DNA of 64,000 bases. Origin: CANMIH01 sp049116335. Lineage in GTDB: Bacteria; Pseudomonadota; Alphaproteobacteria; Rhodobacterales; Rhodobacteraceae. The DNA lies in contig JAGDYZ010000008.1 in NCBI GenBank assembly GCA_049116335.1, forward strand, positions 248,001 through 312,000, given 5' to 3'. The notes beneath the pieces were generated by a model. It was not told where the DNA came from and made no database searches. It was given only the letters and a program-made list of their open reading frames with translations. Made by a program: the position numbers and the translations under genes. Shown here one piece after another: positions 42,805 through 52,069 of the stretch; positions within the stretch are counted from its first letter, which is position 1; the number at the start of each line of letters is the position of its first letter.

Positions 42805-45800
42805 TCAGCGGCCCAGCGACCACCAGCCTTTGCGCTTGGGCTGCGGGGCTTCTTCGGCTTTGGCCGGTTCAGGCTCAGCCGAAACCACCGCCTCAGCAAC
42901 CGGCGCCTCGGGAGCGGGGTCTTCCGCAACAGGCGCTTCCGCCGCGGGTTCGACATTGGCCATGACCTGAGCAATCACATCCGATGCCTTGACGCGGGTG
43001 CGCTTGGGCTTGGCATTCTCTGGCTCCGCAACCGGTTCGGCGGCTGCTTGCTCCGCCGGTGCCTCTACAACAGGCTCCTGCGCCTTGAGGTCCTGAGCAT
43101 TTGGCTCTTCGACCTGTGGTGCAGTTTCCGTAGCCTGCGAGGCCTCGTCTGCTTTGGCCTCAGCCGCTTTGGGAGCCTCCTGAACGGTCTCGCTCACGGC
43201 TTCCGCAGCTGGCGTTTCAGCAACCGGCGCATCCGACGCCGCAGCGTCTACCGCAGGTGCCTCAGCTTGCACCGCGCCAGTCTCGGCAGGCGCGTCCGCT
43301 GCCTCGGCCTGATCCTCGGATTTCACCTCGTTCGATTTCCGACGCGACCGCGACCGTGACCGGCGACGTTTCTTCGGCTTGTCCTCACCTTCGGCCCCCT
43401 CAGGCGCTGCGGTCTCTGCCGCGCCCTCTTCGGTAGCCGATTGATCGGCAGCTGGAGCATCCGCCGCAGGTGCGGTTTCGCCCGCTGCGTCACCGTTTTC
43501 TTCTGCACCTTCAACAGCATCAGTTGATTTACCTTTGCGACGACGACGACGACGACGTTTTTTCGGACGATCGCCCTCACCCTCTCCCTCGTCGGTCTCA
43601 GGCGTCGGAGCGGCCTCTTTCACTTCCGTAGTAACCTCAGCCTCTGCCTCTTCGGTCTCTGCCGCTTCCTCGTCGATCAGGTCCATCAGCGAGGTATCCA
43701 CCGAAACCACCGGCGCCTGTGCAACAGGGACAACGCGGGTTGCGGTCTTGAAGGTCTCAATCGAGAAATCTGGTGCAACCAGATGCGGATCCCCTTCGAT
43801 CCGAACCGACATGCCATAGCGCACTTCGATCTGCGCGATATGTTCACGCTTCTGGTTCATCAGATAGTTGGCAATCGAGACCGGGCATTTGACCAGCACT
43901 TCGCGAGTGCGACGGCGGGTGCCCTCTTCTTCGATCTGACGCAGAACCTGCAGGGCCATGCTGTCGTCCGAACGGATCAATCCGGTGCCGTGACAGTGTG
44001 AGCAAGGCTGGGTTGTGGCTTCGATCATGCCCGGGCGCAGACGCTGGCGCGACATTTCCAACAGACCAAAGCCCGAGATGCGGCCCACCTGAATGCGGGC
44101 GCGGTCGGTTTTCAGCTTGTCTTTCAGGCGTTTCTCAACGGCCGTGTTGTTCTTGCGCTCATCCATGTCGATGAAGTCGATCACAATCAGACCGGCCAGA
44201 TCGCGCAGACGCAGCTGGCGGGCCACCTCTTCAGCGGCCTCAAGGTTGGTCTTGGTTGCGGTCTCTTCGATCGAGCCTTCTTTGGTTGCACGCCCCGAGT
44301 TCACGTCGATGGCAACCAGAGCTTCGGTCACGCCGATGACAATATAGCCGCCGGATTTCAGCTGAACCGTCGGGTTGAACATGCCGCCCAGATAGCTCTC
44401 GACCTGATAGCGCGCGAACAGCGGCATGGCGTCGGTGTACTGCTGCACGTTTTTGGCGTGCGACGGCATGATCATCTTCATGAAGTCTTTGGCCGTGCGG
44501 TAGCCGCGTTCGCCTTCGACCAGAACCTCATCAATCTCGCGGCTATAGAGGTCGCGGATCGAGCGTTTGATCAGGTCACCTTCTTCATAGATCTTTGCAG
44601 GCGCCACCGATTTCAGGGTGAGCTCGCGGATCTGTTCCCACAGGCGCTGGAGATATTCGTAGTCGCGCTTGATCTCAGTCTTGGTGCGCTTGGCCCCAGC
44701 GGTCCGAATGATCAGACCTGCGCCCTTGGGCACATCGATCTCATTGGCGATGGTTTTAAGTTTGGAGCGGTCGGCAGCATTGGTGATTTTGCGGCTGATG
44801 CCTCCGCCACGGGCGGTGTTTGGCATCAAGACACAATAGCGGCCAGCCAGCGACAGATAGGTGGTCAAAGCCGCGCCTTTGTTGCCGCGCTCTTCTTTGA
44901 CAACCTGCACCAGAAGGATCTGGCGAACCTTGATCACTTCCTGAATTTTATAACGGCGGGGGCGCGGTTTGCGGGCCGGACGAATGTCCTCTTCGGTATC
45001 GTCATCGGCAACAGATTCGATGCTGCTGTCACGTGCCGCTGCAGATTTTTTCGGGCTTTCTTTCGCCTCGTCCGCGTCGTCGTCTGAAGTGGCTTCTTCG
45101 GTGACGTCGACGGCACTGCCTTCGATCACATCTTCCGATGCGGGAACCGCAGGCTCGGCAGATGCCTCAGCTGCCGCCTCTGCAACGGGTGCAGGCTCTT
45201 CGACAGCTGGCGCGGCTTCTTCTGCGGGCTCCGATGCGGTTTCAGCGGCGGCAGGTGCGTCTTCGGCCTCGGCCGGAGCTACCTCAGCGACAGGAGCCTC
45301 TTCAGCAGCGGCGTCGACCACAGGTGCGTCTTCTAAAGCTTCGGCAACGGGCTCAGCAGCAACAGGTGCAGCCTCGGTGGTTTCTGGTTGCACAGCCTCT
45401 GTTGGCGCTTCTGCTGCGCTCTCTACCGGTGCTTCTGCCTTTACTTCGGGCTCACCGGTTACTTCATCGGGGTCCGCCGAAACACTGACCGTGTCTTCAT
45501 TGCTGCTTTCGGCCATTGGACGCGGTTTGGGCGCATCTTCATCAGCCTCTTCAGCTTCGGCAACAGTCTCGTCTGCTGACTCAGCTGGGGTGTCTTCCGC
45601 CGCGGCTTCAACCGACGCTTCGTCCGATGGAACTTCAACAGCCGCTGTTTCTTCGGCTGTGGCCTCGGCAACCACTGTTTCGTCTTCCGCAGCCGTCGCC
45701 ACGACCGGGGCAGTCTCTTCTACTGGAGCCTCACTCGGTGCAACCTCGGCGGCTGCAGCAGGTGCGTCTTCGGCCTCAGGCGATTCAACTGGCTCGGCAA

Positions 45801-46392
45801 CCGGCGTGTCCGCCACGGTTTCCATGGGCGACAGGCCTTCACCCGGCGCACCAGCACCGGTGTCCGTGGCTTCGGAATCGTCCTCATCGCTCAGATCGAT
45901 GGTTTCCATGCCACTGATTTCACGCGACGGCGCCGCAGCAACGGCGGCACCTGCCACCTTGGGCTGATCCGCGTCGGATGTTTCACCAGTTGGTGTCTCG
46001 GCCTCAGCGCTATCCGCTTTTGTTTCGGTCCGAGGCTTTTTGCGCGAACGTGACCGCGTGCGTTTGGGCTTTTCCTTCTCGTCGTCATCCGCGGCGGCCG
46101 CAGCCAAAGCTTCCTCCTCTGCCATCAGAGCCTGACGGTCAGCGACGGGAATTTGGTAATAGTCCGGGTGGATCTCGGAAAAGGCGAGGAACCCGTGGCG
46201 GTTTCCGCCGTAGTCTACAAAGGCCGCCTGCAACGAGGGTTCAACCCGCGTGACCTTGGCCAAATAGATGTTGCCAGCTAGCTGGCGTTTGTTTTCAGAT
46301 TCAAAGTCGAACTCCTCAACCTTGTTTCCGTCCACCACCACAACGCGGGTCTCTTCCGCGTGGGTGGCATCGATAAGCATTTTCTTAGCCAT
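42805..46392 (-). CDS. rne: Ribonuclease E with long acidic insert in the S1 domain
   Basis: Endoribonuclease that starts mRNA decay and processes rRNA and tRNA. The N-terminus (1-92, MAKKMLIDATHAEETRVVVVDG, GFLAFSEIHPDYY) is the first half of the S1 domain. About 380 acidic residues, Ala/Pro/Glu/Val-rich, follow before the second half resumes at about 477 (RRYKIQEVIKVRQILLVQVVKEERGNKGAALTTYLSLAGRY). The catalytic core continues with VAIDVNSGRAT, VIDFIDMDERKN and the Zn-link CSHCHGTG. An Arg-rich (KRRRRRRRKGK, RSRSRRK) and Ala/Glu-rich C-terminus, about 850-1195, is the RNA- and protein-binding tail. Only the insert size is unusual. Confidence 0.95.
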   Translation of the reverse strand: MAKKMLIDATHAEETRVVVVDGNKVEEFDFESENKRQLAGNIYLAKVTRVEPSLQAAFVDYGGNRHGFLAFSEIHPDYYQIPVADRQALMAEEEALAAAAADDDEKEKPKRTRSRSRKKPRTETKADSAEAETPTGETSDADQPKVAGAAVAAAPSREISGMETIDLSDEDDSEATDTGAGAPGEGLSPMETVADTPVAEPVESPEAEDAPAAAAEVAPSEAPVEETAPVVATAAEDETVVAEATAEETAAVEVPSDEASVEAAAEDTPAESADETVAEAEEADEDAPKPRPMAESSNEDTVSVSADPDEVTGEPEVKAEAPVESAAEAPTEAVQPETTEAAPVAAEPVAEALEDAPVVDAAAEEAPVAEVAPAEAEDAPAAAETASEPAEEAAPAVEEPAPVAEAAAEASAEPAVPASEDVIEGSAVDVTEEATSDDDADEAKESPKKSAAARDSSIESVADDDTEEDIRPARKPRPRRYKIQEVIKVRQILLVQVVKEERGNKGAALTTYLSLAGRYCVLMPNTARGGGISRKITNAADRSKLKTIANEIDVPKGAGLIIRTAGAKRTKTEIKRDYEYLQRLWEQIRELTLKSVAPAKIYEEGDLIKRSIRDLYSREIDEVLVEGERGYRTAKDFMKMIMPSHAKNVQQYTDAMPLFARYQVESYLGGMFNPTVQLKSGGYIVIGVTEALVAIDVNSGRATKEGSIEETATKTNLEAAEEVARQLRLRDLAGLIVIDFIDMDERKNNTAVEKRLKDKLKTDRARIQVGRISGFGLLEMSRQRLRPGMIEATTQPCSHCHGTGLIRSDDSMALQVLRQIEEEGTRRRTREVLVKCPVSIANYLMNQKREHIAQIEVRYGMSVRIEGDPHLVAPDFSIETFKTATRVVPVAQAPVVSVDTSLMDLIDEEAAETEEAEAEVTTEVKEAAPTPETDEGEGEGDRPKKRRRRRRRKGKSTDAVEGAEENGDAAGETAPAADAPAADQSATEEGAAETAAPEGAEGEDKPKKRRRSRSRSRRKSNEVKSEDQAEAADAPAETGAVQAEAPAVDAAASDAPVAETPAAEAVSETVQEAPKAAEAKADEASQATETAPQVEEPNAQDLKAQEPVVEAPAEQAAAEPVAEPENAKPKRTRVKASDVIAQVMANVEPAAEAPVAEDPAPEAPVAEAVVSAEPEPAKAEEAPQPKRKGWWSLGR

Positions 46393-46710
46393 GTTGTCCT
46401 AGTGCACGCCACAACGCCCCCGCTCCCTGGCGGGGCAGAGGTGAGGTAAGCATGTCTTGTCAGGGCGAGCGGATGCGCGCGGGCATGGCGGGAAAGCGTG
46501 TTCCCAGCCCGATGCCTCATATGTGTCGCGCGCTTCATCGCGGTTCTTCTCCGACGCACATCCAGACAAGCGGTCTGGTGGCGCCCATTTAAGGCCCGTC
46601 GCGTAGGTCGCGGTCCGGGCGCGTACTGTGGCCTTGCGGCCCAATCGGTCTGTGAGACAGGGGGAACCCCGTATCTTCCAGCGAAACTCTCTGGCGATGC
46701 GTCAATCATA
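46393..46710 (-). promoter_or_regulatory. Long GC-rich leader region upstream of rne
   Basis: About 320 bases with no credible gene lie upstream of the rne ATG. In the last 50 bases before the start, CCCCGC and GCGGGG form a hairpin (about 46421-46438), close to the ribosome-binding site (AGGA). Long structured 5' UTRs allow RNase E to control its own mRNA in gammaproteobacteria, so a similar role is inferred here. An open frame across the region (minus strand, 46278-46709) overlaps rne and has Arg/Pro/Ala-rich composition without homology, so it was rejected. A weak promoter (TTGTAT-N17-TTATGC) may lie near 46740-46770. Confidence 0.5.
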
Positions 46711-46783
46711 GGGTGATCTGCGCATGTGGCCTACAGGTCAGCATAAATGCACTCTGTGGGTAAATACAATGGCAATTGCCGAT

Positions 46784-46822
46784 CAAAAAATGCCAAAAGC
46801 CCCGGAGATACCGGGGCTTTCG
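46784..46822 (-). terminator. Terminator of the HIBADH-family gene
   Basis: On the minus strand, AAAGCCCCGG / CCGGGGCTTT (10-bp stem with loop TATCT) is followed by TTGGCATTTTTTG, about 30 bases after the stop at 46852. Confidence 0.85.
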
Positions 46823-46851
46823 TTGAAAACGCTTGAATTTTTGCCTGTGGA

Positions 46852-47727
46852 TTATTCGTCGAATTTGCGCAGGCGTGCGATCAGGCTTGAGGTATCCCAG
46901 CGACCACCGCCCATTTTCTGCACATCTTTGTAGAATTGATCGACAAGCGCGGTCACTGGAAGCGGTGCATCCACCTGTTCTGCGGTCTTCAGACAGATGT
47001 CGAGATCCTTGCGCATCCAATCCACCGCAAACCCATAGTCAAACTTGCGATCGATCATGGTTTCATGACGATTGACCATCTGCCAGCTGCCTGCGGCCCC
47101 GCCGTGAATGACGTCAACCACCTCGCGTCCGTCTAGGCCCGCTTTCTCGGCGAAGTTCAACGCTTCCGACAGGCCCTGAACCAGACCGGCGATGCAAATC
47201 TGGTTCGCCATCTTGCACAGCTGACCCGCGCCGCTTTCACCCAATCGACGGCAGATCTTGGCATAGGCTGCCATCATCGGCTCTGCCGCATCATAGGCGC
47301 TTTGATCTCCGCCACACATGATGGCAAGCTGGCCATTTTCGGCGCCCGCCTGACCGCCCGAGATCGGTGCATCGACAAAGGAAATCGATTTTTCCACCGC
47401 AATTGCATAAAGTTCGCGCGTCACATCGGCCGAAACCGTGGTGTGATCCACAAAGGTTGCGCCCGCGTCCATACCCGCGAATGCGCCATCCTCGCCCAGA
47501 CAAACACCGCGCAGATCATCGTCATTGCCAACACAGGCCATAACAAAAGCCGCACCCTTGGCGGCTTCGGCAGGCGTATCGGCACAGGCCCCACCATGTT
47601 CGGCAACCCAGGCATCGGCTTTGGCCTTGGTGCGGTTATAGACCACCACCTCGTGCCCTGCCTTCACCAGATACCCCGCCATGGGGTATCCCATCACACC
47701 CATGCCCAAAAACGCGACTTTTGCCAT
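46852..47727 (-). CDS. NAD(P)-dependent oxidoreductase of the 3-hydroxyisobutyrate dehydrogenase family
   Basis: A 291-residue beta-hydroxyacid dehydrogenase. The cofactor motif is FLGMGVMGYPMAGYL with VVYNRT at the end of strand 2 (an arginine, favouring NADP); the family signature DAPISGGQAGAENGQLAIM and the catalytic lysine in KMANQICIAG follow, with the C-terminal KDLDICLKTAE block. Such enzymes reduce tartronate semialdehyde, methylmalonate or succinate semialdehydes, or glyoxylate. No pathway neighbours point to one. It is monocistronic. Confidence 0.9.
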   Translation of the reverse strand: MAKVAFLGMGVMGYPMAGYLVKAGHEVVVYNRTKAKADAWVAEHGGACADTPAEAAKGAAFVMACVGNDDDLRGVCLGEDGAFAGMDAGATFVDHTTVSADVTRELYAIAVEKSISFVDAPISGGQAGAENGQLAIMCGGDQSAYDAAEPMMAAYAKICRRLGESGAGQLCKMANQICIAGLVQGLSEALNFAEKAGLDGREVVDVIHGGAAGSWQMVNRHETMIDRKFDYGFAVDWMRKDLDICLKTAEQVDAPLPVTALVDQFYKDVQKMGGGRWDTSSLIARLRKFDE

Positions 47728-47848
47728 AACATCCTCCCAGCGACTTTTGGCTCTGACTTAGCGCTCACGCCGCACGTCCCTTGGCAAGAGCCGCCCGGCG
47801 GGCTAAGCCCGCTTAGACACCAACTAACGCATGGTGAAGGTGAGGGAA

Positions 47849-50311
47849 ATGGCAGTTCTGTTTAAATGGCTTCTCCGGGCAACCAGTGGGATTATTGCAC
47901 TGGCGGTATTGGCATTGATTGCCACCTATTTCCTCGCCTCACGGTCCCTACCTGATTACGAGAAGACCCTGCCCGTTGCGGGGATCACGGCGGATATCGA
48001 GATCATCCGGGACAACACCGCTGTGCCGCACATTATGGCCGTGTCCGATCGAGATGCGTTTTTTGGATTGGGGTATGCCCATGCGCAGGATCGTCTCTGG
48101 CAGATGACCTTGATGCGGCGCACGGTTCAAGGCCGGTTGTCGGAGATTTTCGGCCAGCGCACGATCAGCATCGACACCCTTCTGCGTCGGTTGGACCTCT
48201 ACACCCTCGCCACTGCGTCCGTCTCTGCGCAAGACCCCCGGACATTGGATGCGCTTGAGGCCTATTCCGCCGGGGTGAATGCCCGCATTACCGAGATCAA
48301 CAGCGCAAGCCTTGGCCGTGGAGCGCCTGAATTCTTTATGTTCAGCGCACCAATTGCACCCTGGCAACCCGCCGATTCAGTGGCCATTGTCAAACTCATG
48401 GCACTTCAGTTGTCTGGTCATATCAGCGACGAAGTGCTGCGTGCGCGCACCTCGCTTTTGCTGGATGACGCCCAGCGCCTGTCCGACATCCTGCCCGACA
48501 TGCCGGGCACGGGTGTGGCCGCCCTGCCCCGCTATGCCGATCTGGCCCCCGGTGACCTGCCGCGCTTTGCTGCCAGCCAGCCGCGCAACGATTTTCTCAA
48601 CCCGGTGGCCCCGCGCGGATTGGCCGGGGCATCAAACGCCTGGCCCGCCTCACCGGATCGGTCGGCCAGTAAAGGCACGCTTCTGGCAAATGACCCTCAC
48701 TTGGGCTTCACCGCTCCGGCGATTTGGTATCTCGCGCGGATGGAACTGCAGAGCGGTGGCGTGATCGGCGGGTCCATTCCCGGCATCCCTACGATTATGG
48801 CCGGTCGCTCGGAAAAGCTCGCCTGGGGACTGACATCCTCCTATCTTGATGATCAGGATCTGTTTCTGGAAGAACTGAACCCGGACAATCCGGAAGAATA
48901 TCGCACACCCGAAGGCTACAAACCCTTTCGCACGCGCAAATCCATCATCACCATCAAAGACGCAGCCCCGGTCACAGTCACGCTGCGCTGGACAGACAAT
49001 GGTCCGGTTTTGCCCCGCAGCCAGTTTGATATCGGCGCGGTCACCCCTCCGGGGCACGTGATGACATTGGGCTGGACTGCCCTGTCTCCGAAGGACACCT
49101 CTATCTCGGGGGCCATCGGATTGATGATGGCCCAAAGTGTCGAAGAGGCCATCGACGCCTCGCGGGCCTATATTGCGCCGTCGCAAAACGTCACCCTAAT
49201 CGACGCTGACACCGTGGCCATGAAACTGGTGGGGGCCATGCCGCGCCGCAATCCGGCGCATCAAAGCCGCGGCCGCCTGCCCAGCGCCGGCTGGCTGGAA
49301 CAGAACCGCTGGCAGGGGATGTTGCCCTATACGCAAAACCCCGAGTTTCTGGCCCCCGAAGGCGGCATTGTTGGCAACACCAACAATAAAATCACCGATG
49401 CGCCCTTCCCCAACCATGTCAGCTATGAATGGGGAGACAGCCATCGGGTGCAACGCTGGCAGGCCCTGATGCAGGGGCGCAAGGTTCACACCCGCGACAG
49501 CTTTATCGAAGCCCAGCTTGATACCGTCTCACCGGCGGCACGCATCCTCTTGCCGCTGATGGGGCGCGACCTCTGGTACACAGGCGAAGCCGCCGCAGAA
49601 GGCACACCCGAGCGACGCCGCCAGCGCGCGCTTGAGCTACTCGCCAACTGGACCGGCGAGATGAACGAACACATGCCCGAGCCGCTGATCTATTCGGCTT
49701 GGCTGCGCGCACTGCAGGAACGTCTAATCCGGGACGACCTTGGGCCGCTTGCGGATAAGTTCAATCATGTTGAACCGCTGTTTATCGAAAGGGTGTTCCG
49801 CGACATCGGCGGGGCCTCGGTCTGGTGCGACGTGATCCGCTCGGCCCGCGTGGAAACCTGCTCTGACATCGCCCGCATGGCACTGGATGATGCGCTGGTC
49901 TGGATCGATGAAACCTATGGCACCAAGTTGGAAAGCCTTCAGTGGGGGACAGCGCACGAAGCGGTACACGAACATACCGTTCTGGGTGAAGTTCCTCTGC
50001 TGAGCAGCTTTGTGAACATCCGCCAGAGCACCTCCGGTGGAGACCATACTCTGATGCGCGGGCGCAGCTCTGGCGAAGATCCCACTCCCTTTGCCAATGT
50101 GCATGGTGCGGGCTATCGCGGGGTTTATGACTTTGCCGATCCCGACAGCTCGGTGTTCATTTCCTCCACCGGGCAATCGGGGCATTTCCTGTCGCGCCAC
50201 TACGACGACCAAGGCCAGCTCTGGCGCCGCGGCGAATATATTCCAATGTCCCTCGACATTGACCTCGCCCGCGCCGCCAGCGTCGGCATCACGCGGCTTG
50301 TGAAACCCTGA
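47849..50311 (+). CDS. Penicillin acylase (S45) family N-terminal-nucleophile hydrolase
   Basis: An 820-residue amidase precursor. It has an N-terminal membrane anchor or signal (residues 7-30), an alpha chain, then an autoprocessing site where Ser262 of LAGASNAWPAS becomes the N-terminal nucleophile of the beta chain (canonical SN..W pattern), followed by GTLLANDPHLGFTAPAIWY. Relatives hydrolyse beta-lactam side chains, N-acyl-homoserine lactones (PvdQ, QuiP) or other N-acyl amides; the substrate here is undetermined. ATG 47849 is chosen (GAAGG upstream) over ATG 47831. Its stop overlaps the convergent DJ-1/PfpI gene by 23 bases. Confidence 0.9.
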   Translation: MAVLFKWLLRATSGIIALAVLALIATYFLASRSLPDYEKTLPVAGITADIEIIRDNTAVPHIMAVSDRDAFFGLGYAHAQDRLWQMTLMRRTVQGRLSEIFGQRTISIDTLLRRLDLYTLATASVSAQDPRTLDALEAYSAGVNARITEINSASLGRGAPEFFMFSAPIAPWQPADSVAIVKLMALQLSGHISDEVLRARTSLLLDDAQRLSDILPDMPGTGVAALPRYADLAPGDLPRFAASQPRNDFLNPVAPRGLAGASNAWPASPDRSASKGTLLANDPHLGFTAPAIWYLARMELQSGGVIGGSIPGIPTIMAGRSEKLAWGLTSSYLDDQDLFLEELNPDNPEEYRTPEGYKPFRTRKSIITIKDAAPVTVTLRWTDNGPVLPRSQFDIGAVTPPGHVMTLGWTALSPKDTSISGAIGLMMAQSVEEAIDASRAYIAPSQNVTLIDADTVAMKLVGAMPRRNPAHQSRGRLPSAGWLEQNRWQGMLPYTQNPEFLAPEGGIVGNTNNKITDAPFPNHVSYEWGDSHRVQRWQALMQGRKVHTRDSFIEAQLDTVSPAARILLPLMGRDLWYTGEAAAEGTPERRRQRALELLANWTGEMNEHMPEPLIYSAWLRALQERLIRDDLGPLADKFNHVEPLFIERVFRDIGGASVWCDVIRSARVETCSDIARMALDDALVWIDETYGTKLESLQWGTAHEAVHEHTVLGEVPLLSSFVNIRQSTSGGDHTLMRGRSSGEDPTPFANVHGAGYRGVYDFADPDSSVFISSTGQSGHFLSRHYDDQGQLWRRGEYIPMSLDIDLARAASVGITRLVKP

Positions 50312-50996
50312 CCTCCAGCGCTGCGAGCGCCGCCTTGGCGGTGCCTGTGGCCGAGTTCGGGTTCTGGCCGGTGATCAGCTGTCCATCGCGCACAACATGG
50401 TTCATCAGTGGCAACAGCGCTTTGGAATACCGCATCCCGCGTTCCTTGAGCCGGGCCTGCAGGTTATAGGGCACCAGATGCTTCACCCCTGCGATGGTCT
50501 CGTCGAAATAAGCAAATCCGGTGCCGCGTTTGCCGTCGAGCAGATACCGCCCCGAGCTTAGGCGCACATTCATCAGCCCAGCCACTCCATGGCAGACCGC
50601 CGCAACCACTTTGCCCTGCTCATAGCTCTGGGCAATCAACCGGTGCAGCGTGGGGTCTTCGGCAAAATCCCACATCGCCCCGTGCCCTCCTGCGAGATAG
50701 ATCACATCGTATTCATCCCAATTCAGCGATCCCAGCGCCGGTGTGTTGTCAAGCAACGCCATAAACTGCGGCGCGTTAAACCGTTTGCGGGTCGCCTTGT
50801 CGAACACCGGCCACGCCAGACTACGGGCATCGATCTCAATCTTGCCGCCTTTTGGACTGGCAATCTCCATCTCGATCCCTGCTTTGGCAAAGACATCATA
50901 GAAATGCGTTAGCTCAGACAGCCATAGCCCCGTGGGCTGAACGTCGGGGGATGAAAAGGTGGTGTGGTTGGTGACAAGGATCAGCGCTTTGATCAT
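50289..50996 (-). CDS. DJ-1/PfpI family protein (Hsp31-like)
   Basis: A 235-residue class I amidotransferase-like protein. YLAGGHGAMWDFAEDP and VAAVCHGVAGLMNV carry the nucleophilic cysteine, and an upstream glutamate (GIEMEIASPKG) completes the pattern. Hsp31-type DJ-1 proteins act as glyoxalase III or deglycase/chaperone; this one most resembles that group by length. It is divergent from the LysR gene and convergent with the acylase gene (23-base overlap). Confidence 0.85.
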   Translation of the reverse strand: MIKALILVTNHTTFSSPDVQPTGLWLSELTHFYDVFAKAGIEMEIASPKGGKIEIDARSLAWPVFDKATRKRFNAPQFMALLDNTPALGSLNWDEYDVIYLAGGHGAMWDFAEDPTLHRLIAQSYEQGKVVAAVCHGVAGLMNVRLSSGRYLLDGKRGTGFAYFDETIAGVKHLVPYNLQARLKERGMRYSKALLPLMNHVVRDGQLITGQNPNSATGTAKAALAALEVRVSQAA

Positions 50997-51116
50997 CGGA
51001 AGGCTCCGCTTGGGCCGAAGGATCGGCCAGTGTTTACATCTGATCCCAAGCTAATTAATGTCCCTGAAAACAACTATGCCTGCCATTTTCACCAATAAAT
51101 TGCAGTGAGTGCATCA

Positions 51117-52022
51117 ATGCGCCTTCCCCTGACTCTTCTTGAAGTGTTCAACGCCATTGCACGAGACGGGTCTCTACGAGGGGCCGCGCGGGCTCTGGAT
51201 GTGAACCCGTCAACCATCAGTCACCAACTGAAAGCACTGGAAGATCAAACCGGGACCGCACTGTTTATCCGCACAACCCGCACCGTCAGTCTGACCGAAG
51301 CCGGGCGCTATCTGTATCAGCGCACCGGCCCTGCCTTTGAGCAACTGGAGACCGGCCTCAACGGGGCAAAGTCCGCGGGTCAGGATGCCAGCGGCAACCT
51401 GAAACTCGCGATCCCCGAATTTGCCTATACGCTTTTGATGCGCGAAGGGCTGGCCCGTTTTCAAAAACGCCATCCCACGATCGAAGTGGAACTTTCGATC
51501 TCAGACGCCATGGCAGATATTCTGGAGGACGGGTTTCATGCCGGATTTCGGCTTGGGGGCTTTGTGGCGCAGGATATGGTGGCGATCAATCTCACCGGTG
51601 CGCTGCAGTCCTGCGTGGTGGGAAGCCCCGCCTATTTTGCCAAACACGGCACGCCGCAGACCCCGGATGATCTGCTGAGCCACAACTGTCTGCGGTATAG
51701 GTTCCACAGCTCGGGACAGATTGCGCCCTGGCAGTTTCAGGGGCCTGACGGCGCCTATAGTGTTGATGTCAAAGGCAGCTCAATCACCAACACCCAACCG
51801 GCCTCGATCGAGCTGGCCAAACAGGATCTCGGCCTCACCTTCACCTTTCGCGACTATTGCACCACTGCCTTGCAAGACGGGATTTTGACCGAAGTGCTCA
51901 CCGAACACCTCGCACCCCTGCCCGGCGTACACATCTATTTCCCCCGCGAATACCGCCAAATGGTGCCATTGCGGCTATTGATTGATCACCTGAAGGCCAC
52001 GCAACTTGACCGGTCCACTTGA
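51117..52022 (+). CDS. LysR family transcriptional regulator
   Basis: A regulator of about 301 residues with N-terminal HTH (LLEVFNAIARDGSLRGAARALDVNPSTISHQLKALEDQTGTALFIRTTRTVSLTEAG) and a substrate-binding domain. A GTG start four codons upstream (51105) is also possible; ATG 51117 is the more ordinary choice. It is divergent from the DJ-1/PfpI gene, which is the most likely target of regulation. It ends 47 bases before the Fe-S protein gene, so it may alternatively control that one. Confidence 0.88.
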   Translation: MRLPLTLLEVFNAIARDGSLRGAARALDVNPSTISHQLKALEDQTGTALFIRTTRTVSLTEAGRYLYQRTGPAFEQLETGLNGAKSAGQDASGNLKLAIPEFAYTLLMREGLARFQKRHPTIEVELSISDAMADILEDGFHAGFRLGGFVAQDMVAINLTGALQSCVVGSPAYFAKHGTPQTPDDLLSHNCLRYRFHSSGQIAPWQFQGPDGAYSVDVKGSSITNTQPASIELAKQDLGLTFTFRDYCTTALQDGILTEVLTEHLAPLPGVHIYFPREYRQMVPLRLLIDHLKATQLDRST

Positions 52023-52069
52023 CCTGATCGCCCCCCAAAGGTCCCTTTAGGAAAAAGGGGAGAGACAGC

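Noticed and set aside
44969..45967. A 332-residue Ser/Ala-rich frame antisense to rne
   Set aside because: It mirrors the low-complexity acidic insert of RNase E; composition is repetitive and there is no ribosome-binding site.
46278..46709. A 143-codon frame in the rne leader on the minus strand
   Set aside because: It overlaps the rne start, has no homology, and is Arg/Pro/Ala-rich in a structured GC-rich leader.
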